Source: UBA2943 sp946534895 (lineage in GTDB: Bacteria; Bacillota; Clostridia; Christensenellales; Aristaeellaceae). Taken from it: a stretch of 64,000 bases of DNA. The stretch lies in the NCBI GenBank assembly GCA_946534895.1, contig CAMNDE010000009.1:1-64000 (forward strand), written 5' to 3'. Under the pieces are notes generated by a model. That model saw only the letters and a program-made list of their open reading frames with translations, was not told the DNA's origin and ran no database searches. This document shows positions 15,390-23,504 of the stretch, one piece after another. Both the position numbers and the translations under genes were made by a program. The first letter of the stretch is position 1; the number at the start of each line of letters is the position of its first letter.

Positions 15390-15802
15390 CATTCCTTTTT
15401 CACGGCGCTGTCCACGCTGTTGCGGTACACCACAAAGCGCTGGTACAGGTATTCCGTCACAAAATTGGTCAGCATGTTGATCGCCTGGACCAGCCAGTCA
15501 TTCACGCCCGCGTCCGACAGTTTCTGACCCCACCAGCTGCTGGCCGGCGTGAACACCAGATAGTACAGGGCCACAAGCAGCATGGACCGCGCAATATTGG
15601 CATTGGAACGGAAGGTATACTTCCGGTTGAAGGTAAAGTTCCACAGCACGCTCAGCACCAGGGACGGAAGATAGGAAAACCAGTACTGCTCCAGATGCAG
15701 CACATCGTGCAGAATCGCGAAGCTCACCACCTGCACAATGCCCGCAGATATGGAAAACAGTGTGAACTTGACCGCCTTGAGCATTTCGTCTTTCCGGCTC
15801 AT
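15389..15802 (-). CDS. GtrA family membrane protein
   Basis: 137 residues with four hydrophobic segments (about 11-30, 38-57, 74-92, 104-125) and the family's FNRKYTFRS and RFVVYR motifs after helices 2 and 4. GtrA proteins take part in the transfer of lipid-linked sugars to cell-surface polysaccharides, probably as flippase-like partners of a glycosyltransferase. No glycosyltransferase is adjacent here. It is downstream of the YkgJ-like gene with 4 bases between, and its GAAAGGAG lies inside that gene, so the two are co-translated. Confidence 0.85.
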   Translation of the reverse strand: MSRKDEMLKAVKFTLFSISAGIVQVVSFAILHDVLHLEQYWFSYLPSLVLSVLWNFTFNRKYTFRSNANIARSMLLVALYYLVFTPASSWWGQKLSDAGVNDWLVQAINMLTNFVTEYLYQRFVVYRNSVDSAVKKE

Positions 15803-15806
15803 TGTT

Positions 15807-16301
15807 TCATTCTCCTTTCGCCAGAAAACTCCGGCGCAGTTTTTTCAGATCATCCATGGCCCGTGTCTGCGCTTCCATGAACGCCCTCTGCCGGGCATCG
15901 CTCAGCAGCAGCTTTCCGCACTCCAGCACCTTTTCACGGAACTCGGGCAGCATCCCCTGCACGCCTGATGCGCAGAGCGGACACACCAGCCTTGCCCGCT
16001 CATCCACCTCCAGGCACACTTCCCCTGCGCGCACGCAGGGAAACAGCGGGAACAGCCGGCAGGAAAGCGGCCGCTTCTCCCTGCGGCATGTCCCGTCGCA
16101 GACAAACAGGCTTCCGCCCTCTGTCTTCAGAATCCGTCCTTCCCCGGCCATGAGTGCTTCCTCCCCGGGGAACAGCAGCATGCCGGTTTCCTCGCCTTCC
16201 ATGGACAGGCAGCACCTGTCGCCGCAGCGCTTTCCGCAGTCCGTTCTCAGCGGCGTCACCTGTTCCAGCATGTCCCTTGCCTGTTCAAGTACGCTCATCA
16301 T
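15807..16301 (-). CDS. YkgJ-like cysteine-cluster protein
   Basis: The ATG at 16301 follows AGGAG at 6 bases; the longer open frame upstream overlaps the divergent promoter and was not used. The 164 residues contain a Cys-rich core: CGKRCGDRCC, CDGTCRREKRPLSCRLFP and CPLCASG, typical of the YkgJ/CxxCxxCC group that is predicted to bind zinc or an Fe-S cluster. The role is unknown; members have been linked to methyl or metal chemistry only by annotation. It forms an operon with GtrA and is divergent from the MATE gene. Confidence 0.75.
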   Translation of the reverse strand: MMSVLEQARDMLEQVTPLRTDCGKRCGDRCCLSMEGEETGMLLFPGEEALMAGEGRILKTEGGSLFVCDGTCRREKRPLSCRLFPLFPCVRAGEVCLEVDERARLVCPLCASGVQGMLPEFREKVLECGKLLLSDARQRAFMEAQTRAMDDLKKLRRSFLAKGE

Positions 16302-16313
16302 GTTTCTCCTGTA

Positions 16314-16342
16314 TTGACTATATGGTATGTACATGCTACCAT
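16314..16342 (+). promoter_or_regulatory. promoter of the MATE transporter gene
   Basis: TTGACT, 17 bases, TACCAT, about 40 bases before the ATG. It overlaps the start region of the divergent YkgJ-like gene. Confidence 0.55.
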
Positions 16343-16381
16343 CCTTGTTCCGGCCAATGCCGGATTCAAGGAGGTAATTGC

Positions 16382-17779
16382 ATGCAGAAAACCCAGCGTT
16401 CTGAGCTTCTGGGCACCTCACCCATGCGGACGCTCGTACCCAAGATTTCCATTCCCGTCATGATATCCATGCTGGTGCAGGCCCTGTACAATGTGGTGGA
16501 CTCCATCTTTGTGTCCCGCTACAACCCCATGGCACTCACCGCAGTTTCCCTTGCCTATCCGATCCAGATGCTGATGATCGCGCTTTCCGTGGGCATGGGC
16601 ACCGGTATTTCCAGTCTCATGAGCCGCAAGCTCGGCGAAAGGAATCCCGAAAAGGCACGCCAAGCTGCCTGGAACGGCATGATCATTGAGCTGTGCTCCG
16701 CATGCCTGTTCCTCATCATCGGACTGTTCCTGGCGCGTCCGGCCATGCACCTGCTGGTTTCCCAGAACCTGGAGAACGCGGAAGATATCCGCAGCATGTC
16801 CATCACCTATCTCCGGATCGTCACCTGCTTCTGCCCCGGCCTGTTCATGTCCATCCTGTTCGAGCGCATGCTCCAGTCCACCGGCAATACGGTGCTGTCC
16901 ATGATCACGCAGCTCACCGGCGCCGTGACCAACATCGTCCTGGACCCGATCCTGATTTTCGGGTATCTCGGCGCGCCGCAGCTCGGCATTGCCGGCGCGG
17001 CCATCGCCACGGTCATCGGACAGTGGTGCTCCGCGCTCCTGGGCTTTGTGCTGAATCAGAAGCGGAATACCGAGCTTGTGCTGCGCGTGAAGGATTTTCA
17101 GCCCAGCGTTCAGCTGCTCCGGGATATCCTGGCCGTCGGCTTTCCCAGCACCATTATGCAGGCCATCGGCTCGGTGATGAACGTGGGCATGAACTCGCTG
17201 CTGTCCACCTATCCGGAGGGCAATGCCGCCGTCAACGTGCTCAACGTCTACTTCAAGCTTCAGTCCTTCGTCTTCATGCCGGTATTCGGCCTGTCCACCG
17301 GCATTATCGCCATTGTAGGCTATAATTTCGGCGCGCGCAACCGTAAGCGTGTCTATGAAGCCATCCGGGTGGGCCTCACCTATGCCATGTGCATCATGAT
17401 CGTGGGCATGATAATATTCCTGGCCTTCCCCACCCAGCTCATGTCCCTGTTCGAGTCCAGCGGTGCCGGCGAGATCGCCCAGGCCACGACGCGCATCGGC
17501 GTGTCCGCCCTGCGCATCATCTCCCTGTCCTTCCTCATGGCCGCGGTGGGCATTATCCTGTCCTCCGTCTATCAGGCAGTGGGCAAGGGCACCTACAGCC
17601 TGATCATGAGCCTGTGCCGTCAGCTGCTCGTGCTGCTGCCGGTGGCCTGGCTGTTCACCCGGCTGTTCATGGACGTGCACCTGATCTGGTGGGCTTTCCC
17701 CATTTCAGAAGCCGTGTCCTGCGTCATCTGCCTGTTCTTGTTCCGCAAACTGAACCGGGACATGCTCAGCAAACTCTGA
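16382..17779 (+). CDS. MATE family efflux transporter
   Basis: 465 residues from an ATG with AAGGAGGT. Twelve hydrophobic segments in two similar halves, and family features such as VPKISIPVMISMLVQALYNVVDSIFVSR at the start (shown in part only: PVMISMLVQALYNVVD), NIVLDPILIF, and GFPSTIMQAIGSVMN at the start of the second half. It should export drugs or cationic metabolites using a Na+ or H+ gradient. It is a single-gene unit closed by a terminator at 17794-17822. The substrate cannot be told from sequence. Confidence 0.92.
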   Translation: MQKTQRSELLGTSPMRTLVPKISIPVMISMLVQALYNVVDSIFVSRYNPMALTAVSLAYPIQMLMIALSVGMGTGISSLMSRKLGERNPEKARQAAWNGMIIELCSACLFLIIGLFLARPAMHLLVSQNLENAEDIRSMSITYLRIVTCFCPGLFMSILFERMLQSTGNTVLSMITQLTGAVTNIVLDPILIFGYLGAPQLGIAGAAIATVIGQWCSALLGFVLNQKRNTELVLRVKDFQPSVQLLRDILAVGFPSTIMQAIGSVMNVGMNSLLSTYPEGNAAVNVLNVYFKLQSFVFMPVFGLSTGIIAIVGYNFGARNRKRVYEAIRVGLTYAMCIMIVGMIIFLAFPTQLMSLFESSGAGEIAQATTRIGVSALRIISLSFLMAAVGIILSSVYQAVGKGTYSLIMSLCRQLLVLLPVAWLFTRLFMDVHLIWWAFPISEAVSCVICLFLFRKLNRDMLSKL

Positions 17780-17793
17780 TACAGACCGCAATA

Positions 17794-17822
17794 CAAAAGG
17801 GCTGCCGGCGGCAGCCCTTTTG
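17794..17822. terminator. bidirectional terminator
   Basis: CAAAAGGGCTGCC/GGCAGCCCTTTTG with a 3-base loop between convergent genes. Confidence 0.9.
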
Positions 17823-17829
17823 TTCTGCC

Positions 17830-19281
17830 TTACCGCGGCATGGCCAGAGCCGCGCGGCCTTCGCCTTCCACCCACAGGTGCGGCGCGGCACAGGGCACAT
17901 AGAAGGTTTCACCCTTTTTCACCGGCAGGCTCGCGCCATCCCAGCACAGGCGGATATCGCCTTCCAGACATGTAAGGAAGCCGAAGTCCGTGATCTCCGG
18001 AAGCTCCACCTTTTCCCGTGAACGGATCAGGTCCAGCGTGAAATACGTCTTGTCCAGCACCCGGACCAGCTCGGCCTCCGGCGCGGGCACGGGATCCAGG
18101 CGCAGATCCAGTCTGGTGACGTCCAGTGCCTTGTCCAGATGCAGCTCACGCCGCTTTCCGGTCCTGTCCACCCTGTCCCAGTCATAGAAGCGGTAGGTGA
18201 TGTCGGAGGACTGCTGGATCTCATAGAGCATGATGCCCGCCCCGATGGCATGCACGCAGCCCGCCGGGATATAGCACACATCCCCGGGACGCACATCCAC
18301 ATACCGCAGCAATTTTTCCACGGCCTTGCCCTGCCGGCAGGCATCCCGCAGCTCATCCAGCGTGACATTTTCCCGGATGCCGTAGACCAGCTGACTGCCC
18401 TCCGGCGCGTCCAGGATCAGCCAGGCCTCCGTCTTGCCCAGCTTGCCCTGCTCATGCTCACCCGCATAGGCATCGTCCGGATGCACCTGGACCGAGAGCT
18501 GTTCCCTGGCGTCAATCAGCTTGAGCAGCAGCGGGAACGGACGCTCCGCATATTTCCCGGCAAAGGGCGCGCCGTACTTCTTCACCAGCTCACCCAGCTC
18601 GACACCGGCGTCATCCCGGCTGTTCAGGTCCTTCACGCAGCTGGCTTCCAGGCTCTCGCCGGTGGGAATATCCACAATGGGCTTCTGATATACGCTCATC
18701 AGCTTGGATCCGCCCCAGGGCGTAAGACTGCCCCCGCGGAACGCCGGATGCATTCTCAGCGGCAGCAGCGCGCAGTCACTGGTCAGCGGCTTTTCCAGGC
18801 ACAGGCTTTCCCTGGGTCTGCCGCGCAGAACCAGGCGCCCTGATGTGCGCATGCCGCGCCTGTCAAACAGCCGGAGGGCCAGGGTATTGTCCTGGTACAC
18901 ATCACAGCGCACACAGTCGCAGCCCCTGTCCCGGAGCATGTCCTCGGCTTCTTCCAGTACCTTGGTGCCATATCCCTGGTCCTGCATGCCGGGATGCACG
19001 CAGACACGGTAGAAATATCCGGGATGCCGGCCAAACAGCCAGTTCACCTGCTCAAAGCAGTCCATGCCGCGCTCGGACACGGTCACGGCCATGGCGGGAC
19101 CCTCCGCACCGTCCGCGCAGTAGAGTTCTCCGCGCTCAATGTCCTCCGTCAATATCTGGCGGCTGGGATAGGTGCCGAAATGCCACTGATGCAGGCCCTC
19201 CGCTTCCATGCTGCTGCATACATCGGCATACAGGGCGCACAGGGCATCCAGATCGCTCATGGCGGCTTTTCTCAGAATCAT
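17830..19281 (-). CDS. manA: GNAT acetyltransferase fused to mannose-6-phosphate isomerase
   Basis: The ATG at 19281 follows GAAGGAGGT. Residues 1 to about 165 form a GNAT domain (acetyl-CoA loop in HPGMQDQGYGTKVLEEA and a terminal NTLALRLFDRRGM). From about 176 the sequence is a complete class I phosphomannose isomerase beginning MHPAFRGG: QVHPDD (about 263), KTEAWLIL, and PAGCVHAIGAG (about 342) supply the zinc ligands, and YEIQQSSDITYRFYDW is characteristic. It interconverts mannose 6-phosphate and fructose 6-phosphate. The internal MHPAF start has no ribosome binding site, so I read one 483-residue fusion. What the GNAT part acetylates is unknown. Confidence 0.85.
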   Translation of the reverse strand: MILRKAAMSDLDALCALYADVCSSMEAEGLHQWHFGTYPSRQILTEDIERGELYCADGAEGPAMAVTVSERGMDCFEQVNWLFGRHPGYFYRVCVHPGMQDQGYGTKVLEEAEDMLRDRGCDCVRCDVYQDNTLALRLFDRRGMRTSGRLVLRGRPRESLCLEKPLTSDCALLPLRMHPAFRGGSLTPWGGSKLMSVYQKPIVDIPTGESLEASCVKDLNSRDDAGVELGELVKKYGAPFAGKYAERPFPLLLKLIDAREQLSVQVHPDDAYAGEHEQGKLGKTEAWLILDAPEGSQLVYGIRENVTLDELRDACRQGKAVEKLLRYVDVRPGDVCYIPAGCVHAIGAGIMLYEIQQSSDITYRFYDWDRVDRTGKRRELHLDKALDVTRLDLRLDPVPAPEAELVRVLDKTYFTLDLIRSREKVELPEITDFGFLTCLEGDIRLCWDGASLPVKKGETFYVPCAAPHLWVEGEGRAALAMPR

Positions 19282-19351
19282 CTCTCTTACCTCCTTCTTT
19301 CCCGGATCAGGAAACCAAACACTGCCCCGCTGACGGGACAGGCCTCTATGC

Positions 19352-19381
19352 ATCCGCCGTTTCCGGCGGATTATTCTTTTT
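19352..19381. other. hairpin with T run upstream of plsX promoter
   Basis: ATCCGCCG/CGGCGGAT with a TTTC loop followed by TATTCTTTTT on the plus strand. It lies in the leader of the divergent GNAT-ManA gene and before the plsX promoter, so it may insulate the two units or attenuate the former. Confidence 0.5.
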
Positions 19382-19444
19382 GCAAGCGGAAGTTATTTTA
19401 CCATGCCCGGCGCTGAGTCTCAAGCGGAAAAGCTTGCTTTTTGC

Positions 19445-19473
19445 TTGCAATGCTGTATTCTTTCTGTTACAAT
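19445..19473 (+). promoter_or_regulatory. plsX operon promoter
   Basis: TTGCAA, 17 bases, TACAAT, 33 bases before the plsX ATG. Confidence 0.6.
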
Positions 19474-19506
19474 CACGGCTACTCGGACTTGAAGGGAGTG
19501 GAGTGC

Positions 19507-20517
19507 ATGCGGATTTTCCTGGATGCCATGGGCGGAGACAATGCCCCCCAGGCACCGGTAGACGGTGCGCTTGAGGCACTGAGGCTGTACCCGGATCTCA
19601 CCATTGTGCTGGCGGGCGACCTGAATGTGGTGGAACCGCTGCTCAGGGACTGCGGTGAACTGCGCAGCCGTATTGAACTTGTGGACGCGCCGGAAGTCAT
19701 CACCAATGATGAAAGCCCGGTCATGGGCGTGCGTCAGAAGAAGAAGAGCGCCACGGTGATCGGCATGCTCCAGCTCAAGGAAAAGCAGGTGGACGGGTTT
19801 GTTTCCGCCGGTTCCACCGGTGCGGTCCTGGCCGGCGGCATGTTCCGTCTCGGCCGGATTCCCGGCATTGAACGTCCCGCGCTTGCCCCGATCCTGCCCA
19901 ACGGTCAGCCCGTGGGCGCCCTGCTCATCGACTGCGGCGCGAACGTGGACTGCAAGCCGGATTACCTGGTGCAGTTCGGCATGATGGGCTCGGTGTACAT
20001 GCGTGACGTGATGGGCGTCAGGGATCCCCGGGTGGGCCTGATCAATATCGGCGTGGAAACCGACAAGGGCAACGCGCTGGTCAAGGAGACCTATCCGCGC
20101 ATGGAAAAAGCGCCCTACAATTTCGTGGGCAACGTGGAAGCCCGTGAAATCACCAACGGCGCGGCCGACGTGCTGGTCTGCGACGGGTTTTCCGGAAACC
20201 TGGTGCTCAAGTTCATGGAAGGCGTGGCCAAGACCATTCTCGGCATTGTGAAGAAGGAACTGCTCGCCGACACGCGCTCCAAGCTGGGCGCCGCCCTGGC
20301 AAAGCCGGCTTTCCGCCGCGTGAAGAAGGACATGGACTATTCCGAGGTGGGCGGAGCCCCGCTGCTGGGCGTATCCGGCTGCGTGGTCAAGGCCCACGGC
20401 TCCAGCAATGGTCACGCCCTGTGCTGCGCCATCAAGCAGCTTCGGAAAATGATCGAGGCCGATGTGCCCGGCACCATCGAAAAAGGCCTGGCGGACATGC
20501 TGCCGGACGAAGAATGA
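19507..20517 (+). CDS. plsX: phosphate acyltransferase PlsX
   Basis: 336 residues from an ATG 7 bases after GGGAG. It starts MRIFLDAMGGDNAP and contains SAGSTGAVLAGG, GVGLxNIG-like VGLINIGVETDKG, and VCDGFSGNLVLKFMEG, all typical of PlsX. It makes acyl-phosphate from acyl-ACP for phosphatidic acid synthesis at the membrane surface. The gene is followed by acpP and rnc, a classic Firmicutes arrangement. The upstream in-frame ATG at 19441 was not used because it lies in the promoter. Confidence 0.96.
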   Translation: MRIFLDAMGGDNAPQAPVDGALEALRLYPDLTIVLAGDLNVVEPLLRDCGELRSRIELVDAPEVITNDESPVMGVRQKKKSATVIGMLQLKEKQVDGFVSAGSTGAVLAGGMFRLGRIPGIERPALAPILPNGQPVGALLIDCGANVDCKPDYLVQFGMMGSVYMRDVMGVRDPRVGLINIGVETDKGNALVKETYPRMEKAPYNFVGNVEAREITNGAADVLVCDGFSGNLVLKFMEGVAKTILGIVKKELLADTRSKLGAALAKPAFRRVKKDMDYSEVGGAPLLGVSGCVVKAHGSSNGHALCCAIKQLRKMIEADVPGTIEKGLADMLPDEE

Positions 20518-20588
20518 CTTCAGGCAGAATCCCGGAAACGGGCTGCATATAGAGAAAACGACGCATTGGATTACAGGAGGCAGGTAGT

Positions 20589-20813
20589 ATGTTTGAAACC
20601 GTACGTTCCATGATTGCCAAGCAGCTGAAAGTTGACGAAGCCAGCATCACCCGTGATTCCCGTCTCATTGAAGACCTGAACGCTGACAGCGCCAATATCA
20701 TGGTGATGATCATGGACCTGGAAGACAAGTTCGGCATCATGGTGGAAGACGATCAGATCATGAAAATGAAGACCGTCGGCGATGTGGTGGATTACATCGA
20801 AAAGCACCAGTAA
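20589..20813 (+). CDS. acpP: acyl carrier protein
   Basis: 74 residues with ACAGGAGG upstream. A small acidic four-helix protein with the phosphopantetheine serine in LNADSAN (Ser about 36); the usual DSL is DSA here. It carries growing fatty acyl chains and supplies PlsX with substrate. It sits 71 bases after plsX and before rnc. A hairpin after its stop may raise its expression relative to rnc. Confidence 0.93.
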   Translation: MFETVRSMIAKQLKVDEASITRDSRLIEDLNADSANIMVMIMDLEDKFGIMVEDDQIMKMKTVGDVVDYIEKHQ

Positions 20814-20821
20814 GGCATGCT

Positions 20822-20857
20822 GCTCCGGCTGAAACCCAGCCGGGGCTGCTTTCGTTT
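20822..20857 (+). terminator. partial terminator / attenuator between acpP and rnc
   Basis: GCTCCGGCTG pairs with CAGCCGGGGC (one G-T pair) around a 5-base loop, followed by a T-rich but interrupted tract. It ends just before the rnc ribosome binding site. Confidence 0.5.
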
Positions 20858-20870
20858 GACGGAGGCGTTT

Positions 20871-21542
20871 ATGCAGGATTTATCCCCGCTCATGCAGCGG
20901 CTTTCCTATACATTCCATCGCCCGGACCTGCTGGTCCAGGCCCTGACCCACCCGTCCATGGGGCACCATCACAATCAGCGGCTGGAGTTTCTCGGGGACG
21001 CGGTGCTTCAGCTCATTGTCAGCGACATGCTCTATGCCACGCATCCCTCGGACCAGGAGGGCAGTCTGACCCATCAGCGCCAGCTGCTGGTATGCGAGAC
21101 CGCGCTGAGCGAGGTCGCTTCCAAGCTTGGCCTCGGGCAGTATCTGATCATGGACCACGGCGAGGAGCTCAGCGGCGGACGCGAAAAGTCCAGTGTGCTG
21201 TGCGATACCATGGAGGCTGTGCTGGCCGCCGTGTACCTCGACGGCGGCATGAATGAGGCGACGCGCATTGTGCGCCGCTTCTGGCCCCGGCCCGAGGACG
21301 TGAAAATGCCCATGCAGGACAGCAAGAACGTGCTTCAGGAGCGTCTCCAGGCGCAGGGCGGCGACCCGCCGGCGTATGTGATCACCGGTCAGTCCGGTCC
21401 CGCGCACTCCCCCATGTTCCACGCCACGGTTTCCCGGAACGGAAAGATTCTGGGCACCGGCTCCGGAAAAAGCAAGAAGGAAGCCGAGAAGGCGGCCGCG
21501 CTGGATGCGCTGGCGCGCCTGGACCAGGCCGGAAACGCATAA
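20871..21542 (+). CDS. rnc: ribonuclease III
   Basis: 223 residues starting at the ATG after GGAGG; an earlier in-frame ATG overlaps the hairpin and was rejected. The RNase III signature RLEFLGDAVLQL and the catalytic DTMEAVLAAVYLDGG are present, followed by a C-terminal double-stranded RNA-binding domain (NVLQERLQAQGG ... KSKKEAEKAAALDAL). It cuts double-stranded RNA during rRNA processing and mRNA turnover. A strong terminator follows, so no smc or ftsY is in this operon. Confidence 0.96.
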   Translation: MQDLSPLMQRLSYTFHRPDLLVQALTHPSMGHHHNQRLEFLGDAVLQLIVSDMLYATHPSDQEGSLTHQRQLLVCETALSEVASKLGLGQYLIMDHGEELSGGREKSSVLCDTMEAVLAAVYLDGGMNEATRIVRRFWPRPEDVKMPMQDSKNVLQERLQAQGGDPPAYVITGQSGPAHSPMFHATVSRNGKILGTGSGKSKKEAEKAAALDALARLDQAGNA

Positions 21543-21550
21543 AAGCGAGC

Positions 21551-21587
21551 AAAACCCCTGTACCCATTTACCGGGTCAGGGGTTTTC
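21551..21587. terminator. bidirectional terminator
   Basis: AAAACCCCTG/CAGGGGTTTT with an inner ACCC/GGGT pairing, between the convergent rnc and exonuclease genes. Confidence 0.88.
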
Positions 21588-21593
21588 TACTGC

Positions 21594-22640
21594 TCATGCG
21601 CCCGTCAGAAGGCGCCGTATATTGCGCTGCAGCGCACGGAAGCGCTCATAGTCGCTGCCCGTACCGCAGAGCATTTTCGCGTCGCAGGGCGTGCCCGGAC
21701 CTGCCACGGTTTCATTCGTCAGTATATCCCGGCACATGCTGCCGATAACATTGGCATACCCACGGCCGGTGCGCACAATCCCGCCGCCGCACATGCTGTA
21801 CACCAGCCGGGCGGTCACATCCGCCTGCCCGGTCCAGGGCGCCTGATCCGTCCACTTCTCCGGCTCCGCGGAGCTTTCCCGGCACCAGGCCTTTTCCATC
21901 ACAGCCCGCAGCTGCCACAGGTTCTCAATGCCCGCAAACTGCGGAACATAGATGCAGGCTATGCCTTCAAGCCAGGGATCCCGCACACGTCCGCGCATGA
22001 TTTGCGCGATCGCCCTCCGGTGCGCTTCGGGCACCGGATTGCTCATGCCGGCGCGCTTCATGGCCGCGTCAATCAGTGCCTTGAGCGTCAGGCAGTCGTC
22101 CACACTCCGGTGCGCGCCCGTCACCGTATACCCGATCAGTCTCGCCATGTCCTGCAGCTTGTGGCTGACCGTTTCCGGCCAGTACTCCCGGGCAATCTCC
22201 AGGGAGTCCGCATACGTGTCGGGCATGGCAAGCCCGCTCACCCCCGTCCAGTGCTTCAGGAACGAGAGGTCAAAGTCCGCGTTGTGCGCAATGAGGGGAT
22301 CCCTGCCCGCAAAGTCCAGGAACGCTTCCAGCGCTTCCCCGATCAGGGGCTGGCCCATGACCATCATCTGGTTGATGCCGGTAAGCTCCGTGATTCTGTC
22401 GGGGATTGCGCATTCCGGGTCCACCAGCATGTCGAACTCGGCTTCCACACGGCCCCGGACCACCCGGACCGCGCCCAGCTCAAGGATCCGGCAGGACCTT
22501 GGATGGAACCCGGTGGTTTCCAGGTCAAAGGCCACATACCTTTCCTGCGCCATTTCCAGAAACCGGTGGTTTCCCAGCATGCGGAAGCCCTGCCGGGACA
22601 TATAGGGCTGATCAGACCGGGCAAAAACATTGACTGCCAT
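21594..22640 (-). CDS. DnaQ-like 3'-5' exonuclease domain protein
   Basis: 348 residues from the ATG at 22640, which follows GAGGAGG; the longer frame reads across the divergent panT-like promoter and was rejected. The exonuclease domain occupies about 30-200 with ExoI AFDLETTG, ExoII LIAHNADFDLSFL and ExoIII GAHRSVDD, the DEDDh metal ligands. An additional C-terminal region of about 140 residues with several Cys and GGGIVRTGRGYAN is not recognised. It probably trims DNA or RNA 3' ends, as in proofreading subunits or PolC-like exonucleases. Confidence 0.85.
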   Translation of the reverse strand: MAVNVFARSDQPYMSRQGFRMLGNHRFLEMAQERYVAFDLETTGFHPRSCRILELGAVRVVRGRVEAEFDMLVDPECAIPDRITELTGINQMMVMGQPLIGEALEAFLDFAGRDPLIAHNADFDLSFLKHWTGVSGLAMPDTYADSLEIAREYWPETVSHKLQDMARLIGYTVTGAHRSVDDCLTLKALIDAAMKRAGMSNPVPEAHRRAIAQIMRGRVRDPWLEGIACIYVPQFAGIENLWQLRAVMEKAWCRESSAEPEKWTDQAPWTGQADVTARLVYSMCGGGIVRTGRGYANVIGSMCRDILTNETVAGPGTPCDAKMLCGTGSDYERFRALQRNIRRLLTGA

Positions 22641-22752
22641 GACACTCCTCCTCAAGACTTCAGGAACATTCTTCCCCGGAAGCACAGTTTCCTGCAAAAG
22701 ATGCATATTTCCCTTCCCTGTGTTTTTTTCGTGCACGCGATTCCCGCATTTT

Positions 22753-22781
22753 TTGACATGCCTAATCATAAACGATATAAT
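22753..22781 (+). promoter_or_regulatory. consensus sigma-A promoter of panT-like/coaX/hom
   Basis: A perfect TTGACA, exactly 17 bases, and a perfect TATAAT. The ATG of the first gene lies 110 bases downstream, leaving a long leader. Confidence 0.85.
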
Positions 22782-22787
22782 GCGCTT

Positions 22788-22890
22788 GCCCTGGCCTGCC
22801 TGCCGGCAGCTCTGCACCGGACAGACACAGCAGGACGGGCAATATTATATCAACAGGTATCCCGCGGGAACCTGATTGGAGGAAAGCACC
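22788..22890 (+). promoter_or_regulatory. structured 5' leader of the panT-like operon
   Basis: About 100 bases of untranslated leader in which TTGCCC near the start can pair with GGGCAA some 45 bases later, enclosing smaller GC-rich stems (CTGCCGGCAG). No known riboswitch consensus is recognised. GGAGGAAA ends it. Confidence 0.4.
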
Positions 22891-23493
22891 ATGACCAATA
22901 CATCCAGAAAACTGAACAACCTTGTACTCCTCTCCCTGTTTGTCGCCCTGGTCATTCTGCTGGGGCTCACCCCCCTGGGGCTGATTCCCCTGGGCTTTAT
23001 TAATGTCACCATCCTGTGCGTGCCGGTGATTGTCGGTGCCCTGTACATGGGCCCCAAGTACGGTCTTGTACTCGGCCTCTCCTTCGGCGCCGTCAGTTTC
23101 TACGGTGCCCTGACCCGGCCTTCCTCACTGGTCGCCACGCTGATGGGCAAATCCCCGGTACTCGTCTTCATTCTCTGCTTCCTGCCCCGCATTCTCGTGC
23201 CCCTGGTCGCCTGCCTGGCTGACCGGAAACTGGCAGGACGCACGCACCGGCTCGCTTCCTCCGCCGTGGCCGCTGCCCTGGGCAGTCTGACCAATACGGT
23301 GCTTTACCTGGGACTCATGCTTCTGTTCTACATTTTCTGCGGCATTGACACCACCTCCGTGCTGGCGCTCATCGGCGGCACCGCCCTGATTGCCGGCAGC
23401 TGCGAGGCCCTTGCCGCTGCCATTCTTGTACCCCCGGTCCTGGCCGCTGTTTCCCGGATCGGACGCTCCCCCCGGCTGCATCACGCAAAATGA
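22891..23493 (+). CDS. panT: ECF transporter S component, probably for pantothenate
   Basis: About 200 residues with six hydrophobic segments. The motif TPLGLIPLGFINVTILCVP followed by GPKYGLVLGLSFG matches the ECF S components of the PanT type. It is the substrate-binding membrane subunit that docks on the shared EcfA/A'/T energising module, which is not in this window. Assignment to pantothenate rests on the next gene, coaX, which overlaps its ribosome binding site with the stop of this one. Start at the ATG after GGAGGAAA. Transcribed from a perfect consensus promoter. Confidence 0.75.
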   Translation: MTNTSRKLNNLVLLSLFVALVILLGLTPLGLIPLGFINVTILCVPVIVGALYMGPKYGLVLGLSFGAVSFYGALTRPSSLVATLMGKSPVLVFILCFLPRILVPLVACLADRKLAGRTHRLASSAVAAALGSLTNTVLYLGLMLLFYIFCGIDTTSVLALIGGTALIAGSCEALAAAILVPPVLAAVSRIGRSPRLHHAK

Positions 23494-23504
23494 GGTAATT
23501 CGCT

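Noticed and set aside
16418..17680. 420-codon minus-strand frame opposite MATE
   Set aside because: Consists of His/Gln/Gly/Asp-rich sequence typical of the complement of membrane-protein codons.
17830..18752. Separate manA gene starting at the internal Met (MHPAFRGG)
   Set aside because: No ribosome binding site before this ATG and the frame is continuous with the GNAT domain, so a fusion is the better reading.
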